Below are positions 1 through 8,887 of a DNA stretch of 64,000 nucleotides, piece after piece. The DNA is from Streptomyces tuirus. GTDB lineage: Bacteria > Actinomycetota > Actinomycetes > Streptomycetales > Streptomycetaceae. The notes beneath the pieces are model-generated. The model was not told where the DNA came from. It saw only the letters and a list, made by a program, of their open reading frames with translations, and did no database searches. A program made the position numbers and the translations under genes. Position 1 is the first letter of the stretch; each line of letters begins with the position of its first letter. The DNA lies in contig NZ_AP023439.1 in assembly GCF_014701095.1 (NCBI RefSeq), positions 558,001 through 622,000 of the forward strand. Direction: 5' to 3'.

Positions 1-294
1 CTCAACCTGTACTCCCGCCGCCCGGGCACCTTCACCGAGGACATCGCGACCGCCGGCTGGCTGCTCGCCTCGCACGCCGCGGTCGCCCTCGCCGACGCCC
101 GCACCATCGACCAGCTCGAACACGCCCTGGAGACCCGGCACGCCATCGGCGAGGCCATGGGCATCCTCATGGAACGCCACGGGATGAGCGACGAGGAGGC
201 CTTCAGCGTGCTCCGGAAGATCTCCCAGCATCACAACATCAAGCTGCGCGACGTCGCCGAGCGGGTCAGGGACAAGCGCGGCGATCCGGCGTAG
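1..294 (+). CDS. ANTAR-domain protein, C-terminal part (5' end outside window)
   Basis: The reading frame is open from base 1 and stops at TAG 292-294, leaving 97 residues of a longer protein. The visible segment has the ANTAR signature: a helix containing TRHAIGEAMGILMERHGMS, then the AFSVLRKISQHHNIKLRDVAERV helix pair. ANTAR domains bind paired RNA hairpins and antiterminate transcription. In Streptomyces they usually follow a GAF or PAS sensor domain, and the first 25 residues look like the end of such a GAF domain. The sensor and ligand cannot be read from this fragment. Confidence 0.88.
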   Translation, partial: LNLYSRRPGTFTEDIATAGWLLASHAAVALADARTIDQLEHALETRHAIGEAMGILMERHGMSDEEAFSVLRKISQHHNIKLRDVAERVRDKRGDPA

Positions 295-372
295 CGGCTC
301 TGACCATCCCCGGCGCCGACGGCGTCGCACACCCACGTTCCTCCCGCCACGGCTCGCGGTAAGCCGGACTGC

Positions 373-1716
373 TCAGGCCAGGCCGAACCGCTCGGCGTGT
401 ACCTGCTGGCGCGGGACCTTCAGGCCGCGCAGCGCGCTGAGCACGGCCGAGGTCATCGCGGGCGGGCCGCAGACGTACACGTCGCGCTCGGCTATGTCGG
501 GAACCAGGGCACGGAGACCGTCCGGCTCGAACGGCGGGCTCCCCTCCCCCGTGCGACCGGTCAGCAGGTGCAGCTCGCCACCGCGGTCGGCGACCAGGGC
601 CCGTACCTCGTCGACGAGCACGGCGTCGCGCTCGCTGCGCACCCGGTAGAGCACGACGACGTCGCCGGACGGCTCCTCCTCCAGCAAGGCCCGCACGGGC
701 GTGATCCCCACGCCTCCGGCGATCAGGAGTGCGCCGGGCCGCGTCCGATGCAACGAGGTGAACGCGCCGTACGGCCCCTCGACGAACGCGCGGCTCCCGA
801 CCGGGATGTGCCGCAGGCCGGCGCTGGCGCTGCCGACCGCCTTGGCGGTGAGGCGCAAGGTGCGTCCGTCGGGTGCCGCCGACAGCGAGAACGGATTCGC
901 CGGCCACCAGTGGTGGTGTCCGGGGAACCGCCAGATGCAGAACTGGCCGGCCCGGGCCGGCAGCCGGTCGAGGTGGCGGCCGGTGACGTATACCGAAACC
1001 ACCTGGTCGGACTCCGGTACCACCGCGGTGACGTGGAACCGGTGGTAGGCGTTGCGCCACAGAGGCATGACGATCCGCCCCGTGACCAGGGCACCGAACG
1101 CGAACAGCCACAGGGCCCACCAGTAGATCGTCGCGAACGCGGACGACGTGAAGGTCGTGGTCTCCTGCAACTGGTGGACGAACGCCAGCCCCAGCGCCAC
1201 GTACAGCAGGAGATGCACACCGTGCCAGGTCTCGTACCGCAGCCGCCGCCTCACCTTCCGGACGGAGACCGAGGCGACCACGACGACGAGCGCCGCCGCC
1301 AGCATCCCGAGCAGCGAGGCCGGCACTCCGGCCAGTGCGAGGAACGTCTTCGGCATCGACGCGCCGTCGAGCCTCGCGTAGCCCAGCACCACCAGCACGG
1401 CGTGGGTGAGGAGGGTCCACAACAGGGTGAAGCCGACCCACCGGTGCCACACCGTCAGCCGGTCCATGCCGATACGGCGGTCGAGCCACGGCAGCCGGGC
1501 CACCAGCAGCAGTTGGAACAGCATCAGCACGGCGGCGTGCAGACCGAAGAACTTGGCGACCGTGAGCACGTCGTTCTTACCGGTCCCGGCGTCGAGGAAC
1601 AACACCTCGACGATCGCCAAGTTGGCGACGACGAAAGTCCACAGCGCCCATCGCGCCGCAACGACCGGAGGGACGGTGCGCCGGCGCACCGGCACCTGTG
1701 AACTCGTCGCTTCCAC
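373..1716 (-). CDS. Ferric-reductase-like transmembrane flavoprotein (FRE/NOX type)
   Basis: The N-terminal half has about six membrane helices with paired histidines for b-type haem, in the contexts THAVLV, WHGVHLL and FVHQ. The C-terminal half is a ferredoxin-NADP reductase module: RAGQFCIWRF and NPFSLS for FAD, GGVGITPVRALL and VCGPPAMTSAV for NAD(P)H. The protein should pass electrons from NAD(P)H across the membrane, to ferric iron or another acceptor. The frame extends upstream to 1797, but GTG 1716 is preceded by GAGGGGGAAGCA, so I choose it (447 aa). It converges on the ANTAR gene; the true acceptor is unknown. Confidence 0.85.
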   Translation of the reverse strand: MEATSSQVPVRRRTVPPVVAARWALWTFVVANLAIVEVLFLDAGTGKNDVLTVAKFFGLHAAVLMLFQLLLVARLPWLDRRIGMDRLTVWHRWVGFTLLWTLLTHAVLVVLGYARLDGASMPKTFLALAGVPASLLGMLAAALVVVVASVSVRKVRRRLRYETWHGVHLLLYVALGLAFVHQLQETTTFTSSAFATIYWWALWLFAFGALVTGRIVMPLWRNAYHRFHVTAVVPESDQVVSVYVTGRHLDRLPARAGQFCIWRFPGHHHWWPANPFSLSAAPDGRTLRLTAKAVGSASAGLRHIPVGSRAFVEGPYGAFTSLHRTRPGALLIAGGVGITPVRALLEEEPSGDVVVLYRVRSERDAVLVDEVRALVADRGGELHLLTGRTGEGSPPFEPDGLRALVPDIAERDVYVCGPPAMTSAVLSALRGLKVPRQQVHAERFGLA

Positions 1717-1931
1717 TGCTTCCCCCTCATGTCCGACCTGACGGCCCGGGCCCGGCGGCCGTCGACCAGTACGTTGGGTGATTAAGGCGTTGAGCACAAG
1801 CCGGTTGCCGAAAGTGTCGAGGGGCGTCCTCGACCTTCTCGAAGAAGAACCCGTGTTTGAGGCTCCTGCAGTCCTCCACCCTCTCCATGCCGGAACGGCG
1901 ACGGCCGGTCGCGGTCATGGTGGCAAGGGGA

Positions 1932-1977
1932 TGACCGCCCGGGCTCTTCGGGGGCGCCTTGGAGCCCGGGGCGGTCA
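1932..1977 (-). terminator. Hairpin terminator after the DUF305 gene
   Basis: TGACCGCCCGGGCTC (1932-1946) pairs with 1962-1977 in a 15-bp stem with one bulged G. It starts 16 nt past the DUF305 stop codon. Confidence 0.6.
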
Positions 1978-1992
1978 GTGCATGGATGTGGC

Positions 1993-2673
1993 TCAGATCC
2001 GGTCGAGGACCTTCTCGAACTTCTCGACCTCGGCGGACTGGGTCTTCACGACGTCGGCTGCGAGCGCCTTGGCCGTGGCGTTGCGGCCGTTCTTCTGCTC
2101 GTCCTCCGCCATGGTGATCGCGCCCTTGTGGTGCTCGATCATCATCTCCGCGAACATCCGGTCGAACGCGGTGCCCTTGGCGGCCTGGAGCTTGTTCATG
2201 TCCGCTTCGGACATCATCCCGGACATGCCGGAGCCGTGGTCCATGTCACCGGACCCGTGGTGCATGCCCGGCATGCTTCCCTCGGCGGACTCCGGCTTGC
2301 CCCAGGCCTTCAGCCAGGACTTCATGGTCCGGATCTCGGGGTCCTGGGCCTTCTCGATGTCCGCGACCAGGGCCTTGACCTCCGTGTCGGAAGCCCGGCC
2401 GTCCGCGAGCTGGGACATCTCCAGGGCCTGCTCGTGGTGAGGGATCATCATCTGCGCGAACATGACGTCCGCGTCGTTGAACGCGCCGGGCGCCGGGTTC
2501 TCACCGGCCGCGGGGGTGGAGGAGGCGGAGGCGGAGCTGCCGCTCCCGTGGTCCATGCCCCCCATGTCGTCCCCGCCGCATGCGACGAGCAGCAGCCCGC
2601 CCGCGGCGACGGTGCTCACGACCGCCAAACGGCGACGCAGGCGACGATTCAGGGCAGGGGTGTGTGCGGTCAT
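1993..2673 (-). CDS. DUF305 lipoprotein
   Basis: The 226-aa product starts with an Arg-rich signal sequence ending in the lipobox LVAC-G near residue 33, so it is a predicted lipoprotein on the outer face of the membrane. Two copies of the DUF305 four-helix unit follow, each with an MMIxHH core (MFAQMMIPHHEQALEMS and FAEMMIEHHKGAITMAE), separated by a Met/His-rich stretch (MPGMHHGSGDMDHGSGMSGMM). The His and Met residues suggest metal, possibly copper, binding; this is inference. ATG 2673 has GAGG upstream and gives a clean signal peptide, whereas the longer frame to 2739 does not. Confidence 0.85.
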   Translation of the reverse strand: MTAHTPALNRRLRRRLAVVSTVAAGGLLLVACGGDDMGGMDHGSGSSASASSTPAAGENPAPGAFNDADVMFAQMMIPHHEQALEMSQLADGRASDTEVKALVADIEKAQDPEIRTMKSWLKAWGKPESAEGSMPGMHHGSGDMDHGSGMSGMMSEADMNKLQAAKGTAFDRMFAEMMIEHHKGAITMAEDEQKNGRNATAKALAADVVKTQSAEVEKFEKVLDRI

Positions 2674-2764
2674 GTGTGTCGGACCTCGCTTGATCGGTTC
2701 TGCGGTGAAGGTGGCGGTACACGCGGTGTGCGCGGGCATGCGAAGCCCGCGCTGCGGGTCCGGC

Positions 2765-3238
2765 CTATATCCGCAGAACTGACAGCTGAGCGAGGAGAGG
2801 TCTGGGTGGTGGCGGGCGGGGGCGCAGCACGGCCATCGCTCGGGCGAGCAGGGCCGTCAGCCGCTCCTTGCGGCGAGCCGCCGCGCCCAGGAACGGCCAC
2901 AGCAGCCAGCCGGTGAGCACCGCCACGCATACGGACAGCACGTCCATGCCCGCCAAGGGCCCGTCCGCGGTCGGTTCGGTCGGTGCGACCGCGCCGTGCT
3001 CCGCCATCGCAACGGGCTCTGTGGAGGTCCCGGTCTCGGCAGCCCCTCGGCCCATGGCGTCCTGGTGCGTGGCGGCGACCGTATGGGATGCGCCGCCCGC
3101 GCCTGAGCCGGACGAGTGCTCGGGATGGCCCATCGTGTGCATGGCGAACACGCCGAAGGTGAGCGCGGCAACCAGCAGGAGGTACCCGAAGGCCCCTCCC
3201 ACACGCAGCCGACTGCTCACACGCAACATGCCGGACAT
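2765..3238 (-). CDS. DUF6153-like small membrane protein
   Basis: The 157-aa product has one hydrophobic helix near the N terminus (GYLLLVAALTFGVFAMHTMGH), a His/Ser/Ala-rich extracytoplasmic linker and a second helix (LSVCVAVLTGWLLWPFLGAA) before a basic C terminus. This matches the layout of Streptomyces DUF6153 proteins, whose function is unknown. It lies 91 bp upstream of the DUF305 lipoprotein on the same strand; both carry His-rich extracellular segments, suggesting a shared metal-related role. The start is uncertain: ATG 3238 was chosen because upstream codons look non-coding, but its ribosome binding site is weak. Confidence 0.65.
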   Translation of the reverse strand: MSGMLRVSSRLRVGGAFGYLLLVAALTFGVFAMHTMGHPEHSSGSGAGGASHTVAATHQDAMGRGAAETGTSTEPVAMAEHGAVAPTEPTADGPLAGMDVLSVCVAVLTGWLLWPFLGAAARRKERLTALLARAMAVLRPRPPPPRPLLAQLSVLRI

Positions 3239-3459
3239 GCTACTGAGTCGATCCCGGAACGGCTCCCCGACCCGATCACGCCCCGCCGCCACACCGGCCC
3301 TGGCAGGCAGGGGGGCTTCGGGTTCGGGAGCGCGTAGTGCCGCTCCGCTGACCTGATCGGCTGCAGCGTCATGGGGTTTCTCGTTGCTCCGCTGCGCGGC
3401 CGATGAGTTTGTGGCTCCGGGCCGGTCCAAGCTCGTGACACCTAGGAAAGGACACCGTC

Positions 3460-4065
3460 ATGTCGGAGCTTCTCGTCGACTTCATCACCTCCCTCGACGG
3501 CTACGCGTCGGGAGAGGGATGGCCCGGGTTCTGGGGCCTTGAGGGCCCGGAGTACCTCGCATGGCTCGGCGAGCAGCCCGAGGCCACCTACCTGATGGGA
3601 GCGAACACCTACCGCCTGATGTCGGGCTTCGCCGCGGGCCAGGTCCCGAGTGGGCAGGACGAGTTCAGGCCCGAGGAAGAGGCGTCCGTCGACGAGCTCA
3701 CGCAAGCGTCCAAGGTGGTGTTCTCCTCTTCACTCGAGGACCCATTGACGTGGGCCAACTCCACGCTCGTCCGCGACGACGCAGTCGAGGCGGTCCGCGC
3801 CATGAAGACGAACGGCTCGGGGCTCCTCAGTACGATCGGCAGCCTCAGCCTGTGCCGGTCCCTCCTGCGAGCCGGACTCGTCGACCGCTTCCGGGTCGTG
3901 ATGTTCCCGGTGATCACCGGGGCTACGGGCGAGGAACGCATCTACGACGGCTATCCGGACGTCGCCCTCGAGATGATCGAGCACCGCACCTTCGACGGCC
4001 GCACCCAGCTGGTCGAGTACAAGCCCAGCGTGCTCGAGCACCCGCCGCTCGGCGCCCCTGCGTGA
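3460..4065 (+). CDS. Dihydrofolate reductase family protein (RibD C-terminal-like)
   Basis: This 201-aa protein begins LLVDFITSLDGYASGEGWPGFWG, the usual opening of the DHFR/RibD-C-like family in actinobacteria. It also has TYLMGANTYRLM and the glycine-rich NGSGLLSTIGSLSLCRSLL segment, which would contact NADPH. Family members are NAD(P)H-dependent reductases, mostly of unknown substrate, and are rarely true folate enzymes. ATG 3460 follows AGGAAAGGACACCGTC, a good ribosome binding site. It appears monocistronic. Confidence 0.85.
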   Translation: MSELLVDFITSLDGYASGEGWPGFWGLEGPEYLAWLGEQPEATYLMGANTYRLMSGFAAGQVPSGQDEFRPEEEASVDELTQASKVVFSSSLEDPLTWANSTLVRDDAVEAVRAMKTNGSGLLSTIGSLSLCRSLLRAGLVDRFRVVMFPVITGATGEERIYDGYPDVALEMIEHRTFDGRTQLVEYKPSVLEHPPLGAPA

Positions 4066-4106
4066 CGTCGCCCCGCCCACCGGCCCCGGACGGCCGCCAA
4101 CACCGA

Positions 4107-4342
4107 GGACCGTCCTGGGCCAACCCCATCGAGGCTTCGGGCCGCTGCGGCAGTTCATCCTGGCCGACTCCAACCATCCGAACCACGCCGTCCAGACCCG
4201 GGCCCCGCACGCCTATCTGCGCCGGCGGAACAACAACGCCCGCCACCCCGACGTCCTGGACCCCCAACGACGCGAACGCGCACGTATCCGCAGCGAACGA
4301 GCTCTCCGTTGGGGCGGCAGGCCGCTGCCGGCTGCGGCCTGA
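4107..4342 (+). pseudogene. IS630-family transposase remnant (C-terminal end, frameshifted)
   Basis: One frame reads SWANPIEA (from 4113). After a shift near 4131 a second frame continues GFGPLRQFILADSNHPNH and ends RRERARIRSERALRWGGRP up to TGA 4340. I recognise these as the conserved C-terminal end of Streptomyces IS630-type transposases, including the WANPIEA.FGPLRQF motif. The N-terminal catalytic part is missing, no inverted repeats were found, and the frameshift makes it dead. Confidence 0.6.
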
Positions 4343-4371
4343 CCTCGCCCAGCCCGGGGAAGGTCTCGCCA

Positions 4372-4509
4372 CTAATCGTCGAACTCGAAGCCCGAAGCTT
4401 CGGCCTCCAGCGCCGCGGCCGGCATCCTCCTTGCGCCCTCGCGGACGATCTTGTCGATCAGGGAGGATCCGTTGGCGGCGCTGCCGTCGTCGTTCACTAC
4501 GCTGAGCAC
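4372..4509 (-). pseudogene. IS256-family transposase remnant (N-terminal end)
   Basis: On the minus strand from GTG 4509 the frame reads GSSLIDKIVREGARRM and then AAALEAEA before a premature stop at 4372. This matches the first 40 or so residues of Streptomyces IS256-type (mutator) transposases; the catalytic domain is absent. The preceding 90 bases probably belong to the element's 5' end. It faces the IS630 remnant 30 bp away, so this is a small graveyard of insertion-sequence debris. Confidence 0.55.
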
Positions 4510-4961
4510 GGACGTGCCTTCCCGGCCGGGGCTGCGAACACCGGTCTTGCTCGGTGACCTATCGATCAATCTCCCGGAAGGTACGTCCCTCCCGAGCTGC
4601 TCCACAGGTCCTGAGCATTGCTCACATTGCTTGCATCTGGGCGTGACCGGTATGGCCACCGCAGTTCGCGCCAGTGAGTAACCGAGCGGGACCGAGCGCC
4701 AGTGCCGACCACGGCGCTTCATCTGGACGCTCACTACCTCTCCAGCGGTGCTGCAATCCTCTGTTCGCATCATGGAAAGCCGCAATCCACCTTCTGAACA
4801 GCTGAAAGCTGGGACACCCGACGTCAGCGCGCACCGTCAACACCGCCCCGTTCCGGATGAGTTGAACTTCTGTCCCGTCCGACGCCCTGCTGCGCTCAGG
4901 GCACACCCGGGGTACGGTTCCTCCGCTCCACTCCGAGGTCGACGAACCCGCGAGGAGGACC
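4510..4961. other. Intergenic stretch without a supported gene
   Basis: The first 90 or so bases are probably the 5' flank of the IS256 remnant. The rest has stop-rich or poorly coding frames. The last 20 bases hold the ribosome binding site GAGGAGGACC of the asparaginase gene. Confidence 0.4.
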
Positions 4962-6134
4962 ATGCGTACCCGTTCGCGTTTCCGGATGTCCGCGTCCCGC
5001 CCCTGGACGCTGCCCGCCCTGGTCGCGGCGGCGGTGGCCACAGCCCTGCTGACCACCGTGCCGCACGGCGGGCCCGACCGGACCGGCCGGGCGGGACCGG
5101 CCGGGGATGTCGCGGCCGCCGCCGAACCACAGGGCAAGGCCCGGCCCGACGCACACGACGTCGTGCTCGCCGTGCACGGTGGCGCGGGCAGCGCGCTGCA
5201 CCGCGACCGCACCACGCCCGAACAGGAGAAGGCCTACCGGGACGGGCTGGCGGACGCGGTGCGGGCCGGGCAGAAGGTGCTCGATCGCGGCGGGGACAGC
5301 GTCTCGGCGGTGGAGGCCGCGGTGCGTTCGCTGGAGGACAACCCGTTGTTCAACGCCGGCAAGGGCGCCGTGTTCACCGAGGACGCCGGACACGAACTGG
5401 ACGCGTCGATCATGCGCGGGTCCGACCTGAAGGCCGGGGCCGTGGCCGGGGTGCGCAGCGTGCGCAATCCGATCTCGGCTGCGCGGCTGGTCATGGAGAA
5501 GTCCCGGCACGTGATGCTGGCCGGCGAGGGCGCGGACGACTTCGCCGCCCGCAACGGCCTGCCCACGGTGACGCAGGACTACTACTGGACGCAGCGCCGC
5601 TGGGACTCCCTGATGGACGCCAAGCGCGCGGCGGCCGGAAGCGCTTCCCGGTCGGACAACGGTTCCGGTCCGGCCAAAGCCTCACTCGCCGACGAACAGG
5701 CGAAAGGCACCGTCGGCGCGGTCGCCCGCGACCAGAAGCGGAACCTGGCCGCCGCCACCTCCACCGGCGGCATGACCAACAAGATGTCCGGACGGATCGG
5801 CGACTCTCCGATCATCGGAGCCGGTACGTACGCCAAGAACGGCACCGTCGCGGCAAGCGCCACCGGCGACGGGGAGATCTTCATCCGTGGCGCCGCGACT
5901 GCGACCATCTCCAACCTGATGGAATTCGGCGGCAAGGACGTGGCCACCGCGGCGTACGAGGTGCTGATCGAGCGGCTGCCGAAGCTGGGCGGCTCGGGCG
6001 GGGTTATCGCGCTGGACGGGAAGGGCACGTTCGACGCCCCGCACAGCAGCGAGGGCCTGCTGCACGCGTACCTGACCAAGGACGGGAAGATCGTCACCAA
6101 GATCTTCGCGGACGAGACCCCGCCGAACTCCTGA
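4962..6134 (+). CDS. Exported isoaspartyl peptidase / L-asparaginase (Ntn hydrolase)
   Basis: The 390-aa protein belongs to the plant-type asparaginase family. It has VLAVHGGAGSALHRD at residues 69-83, NPLFNAGKGAVFTEDAGHELDASIM, and the autoprocessing site KGTVGAVARD, where Thr250 becomes the N-terminal nucleophile of the beta subunit, followed by STGGMTNKMSGRIGDSPIIGAGTYA. The product hydrolyses L-asparagine or isoaspartyl dipeptides. An unusual point is the N-terminal 35 residues, which form a signal peptide (basic start, then LPALVAAAVATALLTTV), so this copy is predicted to be exported. ATG 4962 follows GAGGAGGACC. Confidence 0.92.
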   Translation: MRTRSRFRMSASRPWTLPALVAAAVATALLTTVPHGGPDRTGRAGPAGDVAAAAEPQGKARPDAHDVVLAVHGGAGSALHRDRTTPEQEKAYRDGLADAVRAGQKVLDRGGDSVSAVEAAVRSLEDNPLFNAGKGAVFTEDAGHELDASIMRGSDLKAGAVAGVRSVRNPISAARLVMEKSRHVMLAGEGADDFAARNGLPTVTQDYYWTQRRWDSLMDAKRAAAGSASRSDNGSGPAKASLADEQAKGTVGAVARDQKRNLAAATSTGGMTNKMSGRIGDSPIIGAGTYAKNGTVAASATGDGEIFIRGAATATISNLMEFGGKDVATAAYEVLIERLPKLGGSGGVIALDGKGTFDAPHSSEGLLHAYLTKDGKIVTKIFADETPPNS

Positions 6135-6141
6135 CGGCAGC

Positions 6142-6173
6142 GTGCCCCGCTCCGGCCTCCGGCGGCGGGGCAC
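6142..6173 (+). terminator. Terminator hairpin after the asparaginase gene
   Basis: GTGCCCCGC (6142-6150) pairs perfectly with GCGGGGCAC (6165-6173) around a 14-nt loop, 8 bp after the stop codon. Confidence 0.65.
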
Positions 6174-6509
6174 CGCACGCCCGGAGGCCGGCTGGGTACA
6201 GTCGCCCCCCATGCCCGCACCACCCGCCGTCGGCGTCGAGCAGCGCCCCGAGCAGCAAGTCTCGGCGATGCCGGAGGTCAGTTGCGGTCGGCGGCCCGGG
6301 AGCCCTGCTCACGGCCCCGGCCTGACCCCGACACCCGGCCGACCGCCCCCTCCCCCCGGGGCGCGCACCCGGCCCGCGGCCGGTCCGTCCTCAGGCCCGT
6401 CACCGCCGGATCCAGGCCCGCCGAGCTCACCCGAGACCAGCGCGCCCGGCTCGTCGAGCCGGGGCTGAGGTGCGTAGCGGCCCGGCGCAGGGGGCAGGCA
6501 GTCAGCCGG
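6174..6509. other. Intergenic, no supported gene
   Basis: Proline-rich frames cover this stretch on the plus strand, but they lack a ribosome binding site and resemble no family I know. I see no repeat or further hairpin. Confidence 0.4.
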
Positions 6510-6725
6510 TCACGAGATCTCGCAGATGAGGTCCCCCTCTTCGAGGGTGCTTCCCTCGGTGACGCTCAGCGCGGACACCGTGCCGGAGGCTTCGGCATGC
6601 ACGGGAATCTCCATCTTCATCGACTCGAGGATCACCAGAGTGTCGCCCTCGCTGACGGTGTCGCCGTCGGCGACGAGCACCTTCCACACGTTGGCGACCA
6701 GTTCGGCGACGATCTTCTCGGCCAT
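6510..6725 (-). CDS. Biotin carboxyl carrier protein (biotinyl-lipoyl domain)
   Basis: The 71-aa protein is a single biotinyl/lipoyl-attachment domain. It contains the biotinylation motif ESMKMEI with Lys37 as acceptor and the VxEGDxL and GDLI turns of the beta-barrel. It is the stand-alone carrier partner of the biotin carboxylase that ends 15 bp upstream, and is the last gene of the operon running from 10901. It would carry carboxybiotin to a carboxyltransferase, here possibly the PxpB/PxpC pair. ATG 6725 follows GAGAAGGAGAAGCC. Confidence 0.93.
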   Translation of the reverse strand: MAEKIVAELVANVWKVLVADGDTVSEGDTLVILESMKMEIPVHAEASGTVSALSVTEGSTLEEGDLICEIS

Positions 6726-6740
6726 GTCGGCTTCTCCTTC

Positions 6741-8087
6741 TCAGCGGGTGGCGGGGCGGCGCATCCTGGCGATGAGCCCGGTGTCGTACGTGCCGGAGGT
6801 GAACTCCGCGTCGTCGAGCAACTCGGTGAAGAACTCGAGGTTGCTCTTGGGGCCTTGGATGGCGAAGTCGCGCACGGCTTCCCGCGCCCGTGCGAGCGCC
6901 TCCTCCCGGCTGGGGGCGTGGACGATGAGCTTGGCCATGAGCGAGTCGTAGAACGGCGTGACCTTGTTGTCCTGCGTGTAGCCGGCGTCCACCCGGATGC
7001 CGTCGCCGACCGGTTCCCGCCACTGCGCGATGGTGCCCGGTCCGGGCAGGAACCTCTTGGAGTCCTCGGCGTTGATACGCAGTTCGAGGGCGTGTCCTTG
7101 GGGCGTCAGGGTCTCCGGGTCGAAGGTCACCGGTTCCCCGGCGGCGATCCTGAACTGTTCTTCGACGAGGTCGATGCCGAACACTGCTTCGGTGACCGGG
7201 TGCTCGACCTGGAGGCGGGTGTTCATCTCCAGGAAGACGAAGTCGCCACCGCTGACGAGGCATTCGACGGTGCCGGCGCCCCGGTAGCCGACGGCCTCCC
7301 CGGCCCGGACCGCGGCGTCGAGCATGCGCCGGCGCAGCGCCTCGTCGACACCCGGGGACGGTGACTCCTCGGCGACCTTCTGGTTGCGGCGCTGTACGGA
7401 GCAGTCACGCTCGCCGAGTGCGACGACCCTGCCGTCGGCCAGACCGAGGATCTGCACCTCGACGTGGCGGGCGTTGGAGAAGAAGCGCTCCAGCAGGATC
7501 GAGGGGTCACCGAAGGTGCGCTCGGCGAATCCACGGATCGCTTCGAACTGCTTGCGCAGCTCTCCCTCGTCCCGTGCGACCGCCATGCCCATGCCGCCAC
7601 CGCCGGCCGCGGCCTTGATCATGACGGGGTAGCCGATGTGCGCCACGGCGTCGACCGCGGCGGTCACCTCGTGGACGGGATCGGGGGTGCCCGCGCCGAC
7701 GGGCACTCCCGCCTGCGCCATACGGTTACGGGCGTTGATCTTGTCGCCCATGAGATCGATGACCTCGGGGTCCGGGCCGATCCAGATCAGACCGGCGTCC
7801 TGGACGGCGCGGGCGAACTCGGCGTTCTCGGAGAGGAATCCGTATCCCGGGTGCACCGCCTGCGCGCCGGTGTCCTTGGCGGCGGCGAGGATGCGGTCGA
7901 TGTTGCGGTACGACTCGGCGGGAGACGCCCCGCCGAGGAGCACGGCGGTGTCGGCCTCCGTCACGAAGGGCAGCGTGGCGTCGGCGTCGGAGTGGACGGC
8001 AACGCCCCGGATGCCCAGGCTCCGGGCCGTGCGCAGGATTCTGCGGGCGATCTCGCCGCGGTTGGCGACGAGGACGGTCTCGAACAA
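6741..8087 (-). CDS. Biotin carboxylase subunit (AccC type)
   Basis: The 448-aa protein has the full biotin carboxylase layout. It starts VLVANRGEIARRILRTARSLG, followed by the ATP-grasp core with the glycine loop AAAGGGGMGMAV, the ERDCSVQRRNQKVAEE segment, FLEMNTRLQVEHPVTE and the C-terminal barrel. It carboxylates biotin on the carrier encoded next to it, using ATP and bicarbonate. The start is TTG 8087, preceded by AAAGGACACACCG; no ATG or GTG gives the conserved first strand. Its place after pxpA is discussed in the findings. Confidence 0.93.
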   Translation of the reverse strand: MFETVLVANRGEIARRILRTARSLGIRGVAVHSDADATLPFVTEADTAVLLGGASPAESYRNIDRILAAAKDTGAQAVHPGYGFLSENAEFARAVQDAGLIWIGPDPEVIDLMGDKINARNRMAQAGVPVGAGTPDPVHEVTAAVDAVAHIGYPVMIKAAAGGGGMGMAVARDEGELRKQFEAIRGFAERTFGDPSILLERFFSNARHVEVQILGLADGRVVALGERDCSVQRRNQKVAEESPSPGVDEALRRRMLDAAVRAGEAVGYRGAGTVECLVSGGDFVFLEMNTRLQVEHPVTEAVFGIDLVEEQFRIAAGEPVTFDPETLTPQGHALELRINAEDSKRFLPGPGTIAQWREPVGDGIRVDAGYTQDNKVTPFYDSLMAKLIVHAPSREEALARAREAVRDFAIQGPKSNLEFFTELLDDAEFTSGTYDTGLIARMRRPATR

Positions 8088-8113
8088 CGGTGTGTCCTTT
8101 GTGCTGAGGGGAA

Positions 8114-8887
8114 TCAGGCGGCGAGCAGGGTGCGCAGCGGCACGATGTCCACACCGGCGCCGGTGAGGGCCTCGTGGACGGCGCGGGCGACGGCGACGCC
8201 GTTGGGGGCGTCACCGTGGATGCACAGCGACGCCGCGTCCACGGCGATGTCGGTTCCCTCGGCCGTGGTGACCCGGCCTTCGGTGGCCATCCGTACGGCA
8301 CGGCCGGCCACGGTCTGCGGGTCCCAGGCGACCTTCGACTTCTCGATCACGAGCTTGCCGTCGCGGTCGTAGTGCAGGTCGGGGAACGCCTCCGCAACCA
8401 GCCGCACGCCCGTCGGGGCGACCGCGTCGGCGCAGCCGCGGTGCAGCAGCATCAGCGGCAGGCTGGGGTCGACGGCGGCGGTCGCGGCGGCGACGGCATG
8501 TGCCATCTCGGGATCCTCGGACGCCATCACATACAGCGCACCGTGCGGCTTGACGTGGGCGAGCCGTCCCCCTGCGGCCGTGACGAACGCTTGGAGCGCT
8601 CCGATCTGGTAGAGGCAGTAGTCCTGGAGCTCGCGCGGGGGGATGACCATGCGCCGCCGGCCGAAGCCCATCAGGTCGGGGAAGGCGACGTGCGCGCCGA
8701 TGCCGAGCCCGTGCTCGACGGCGGCCTCCACGGTCTGCCGGATCGTGGGCGGATCGCCCGCGTGGTAGCCGGTGGCGATGTTGACCGACGACAGGTACGG
8801 CATCATCCCCCGGTCGTCGCCCAGGGTCCAGCGGCCGTAGCTTTCGCCCATGTCGCAGTTGACGTCGATGCGTGACGTTTTGCTCAC
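8114..8887 (-). CDS. pxpA: 5-oxoprolinase subunit A (LamB/YcsF family)
   Basis: The 257-aa product begins SRIDVNCDMGESYGRW and continues with SSVNIATGYHAGDPPTIRQTVE, the hallmark of the LamB/YcsF family. It also has VKPHGALYVMA and SLCIHGDAPN. In bacteria PxpA joins PxpB and PxpC in ATP-dependent opening of 5-oxoproline to glutamate. GTG 8887 has GGAGGAGCT just upstream and overlaps the pxpC stop codon by three bases, implying translational coupling. The longer upstream frame lies inside pxpC and is rejected. Confidence 0.93.
   Translation of the reverse strand: MSKTSRIDVNCDMGESYGRWTLGDDRGMMPYLSSVNIATGYHAGDPPTIRQTVEAAVEHGLGIGAHVAFPDLMGFGRRRMVIPPRELQDYCLYQIGALQAFVTAAGGRLAHVKPHGALYVMASEDPEMAHAVAAATAAVDPSLPLMLLHRGCADAVAPTGVRLVAEAFPDLHYDRDGKLVIEKSKVAWDPQTVAGRAVRMATEGRVTTAEGTDIAVDAASLCIHGDAPNGVAVARAVHEALTGAGVDIVPLRTLLAA

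Noticed and set aside
266..1797. Frames on both strands over the ferric reductase gene
   Set aside because: Shadows; only the 373-1716 minus frame has membrane helices and FAD/NAD motifs.
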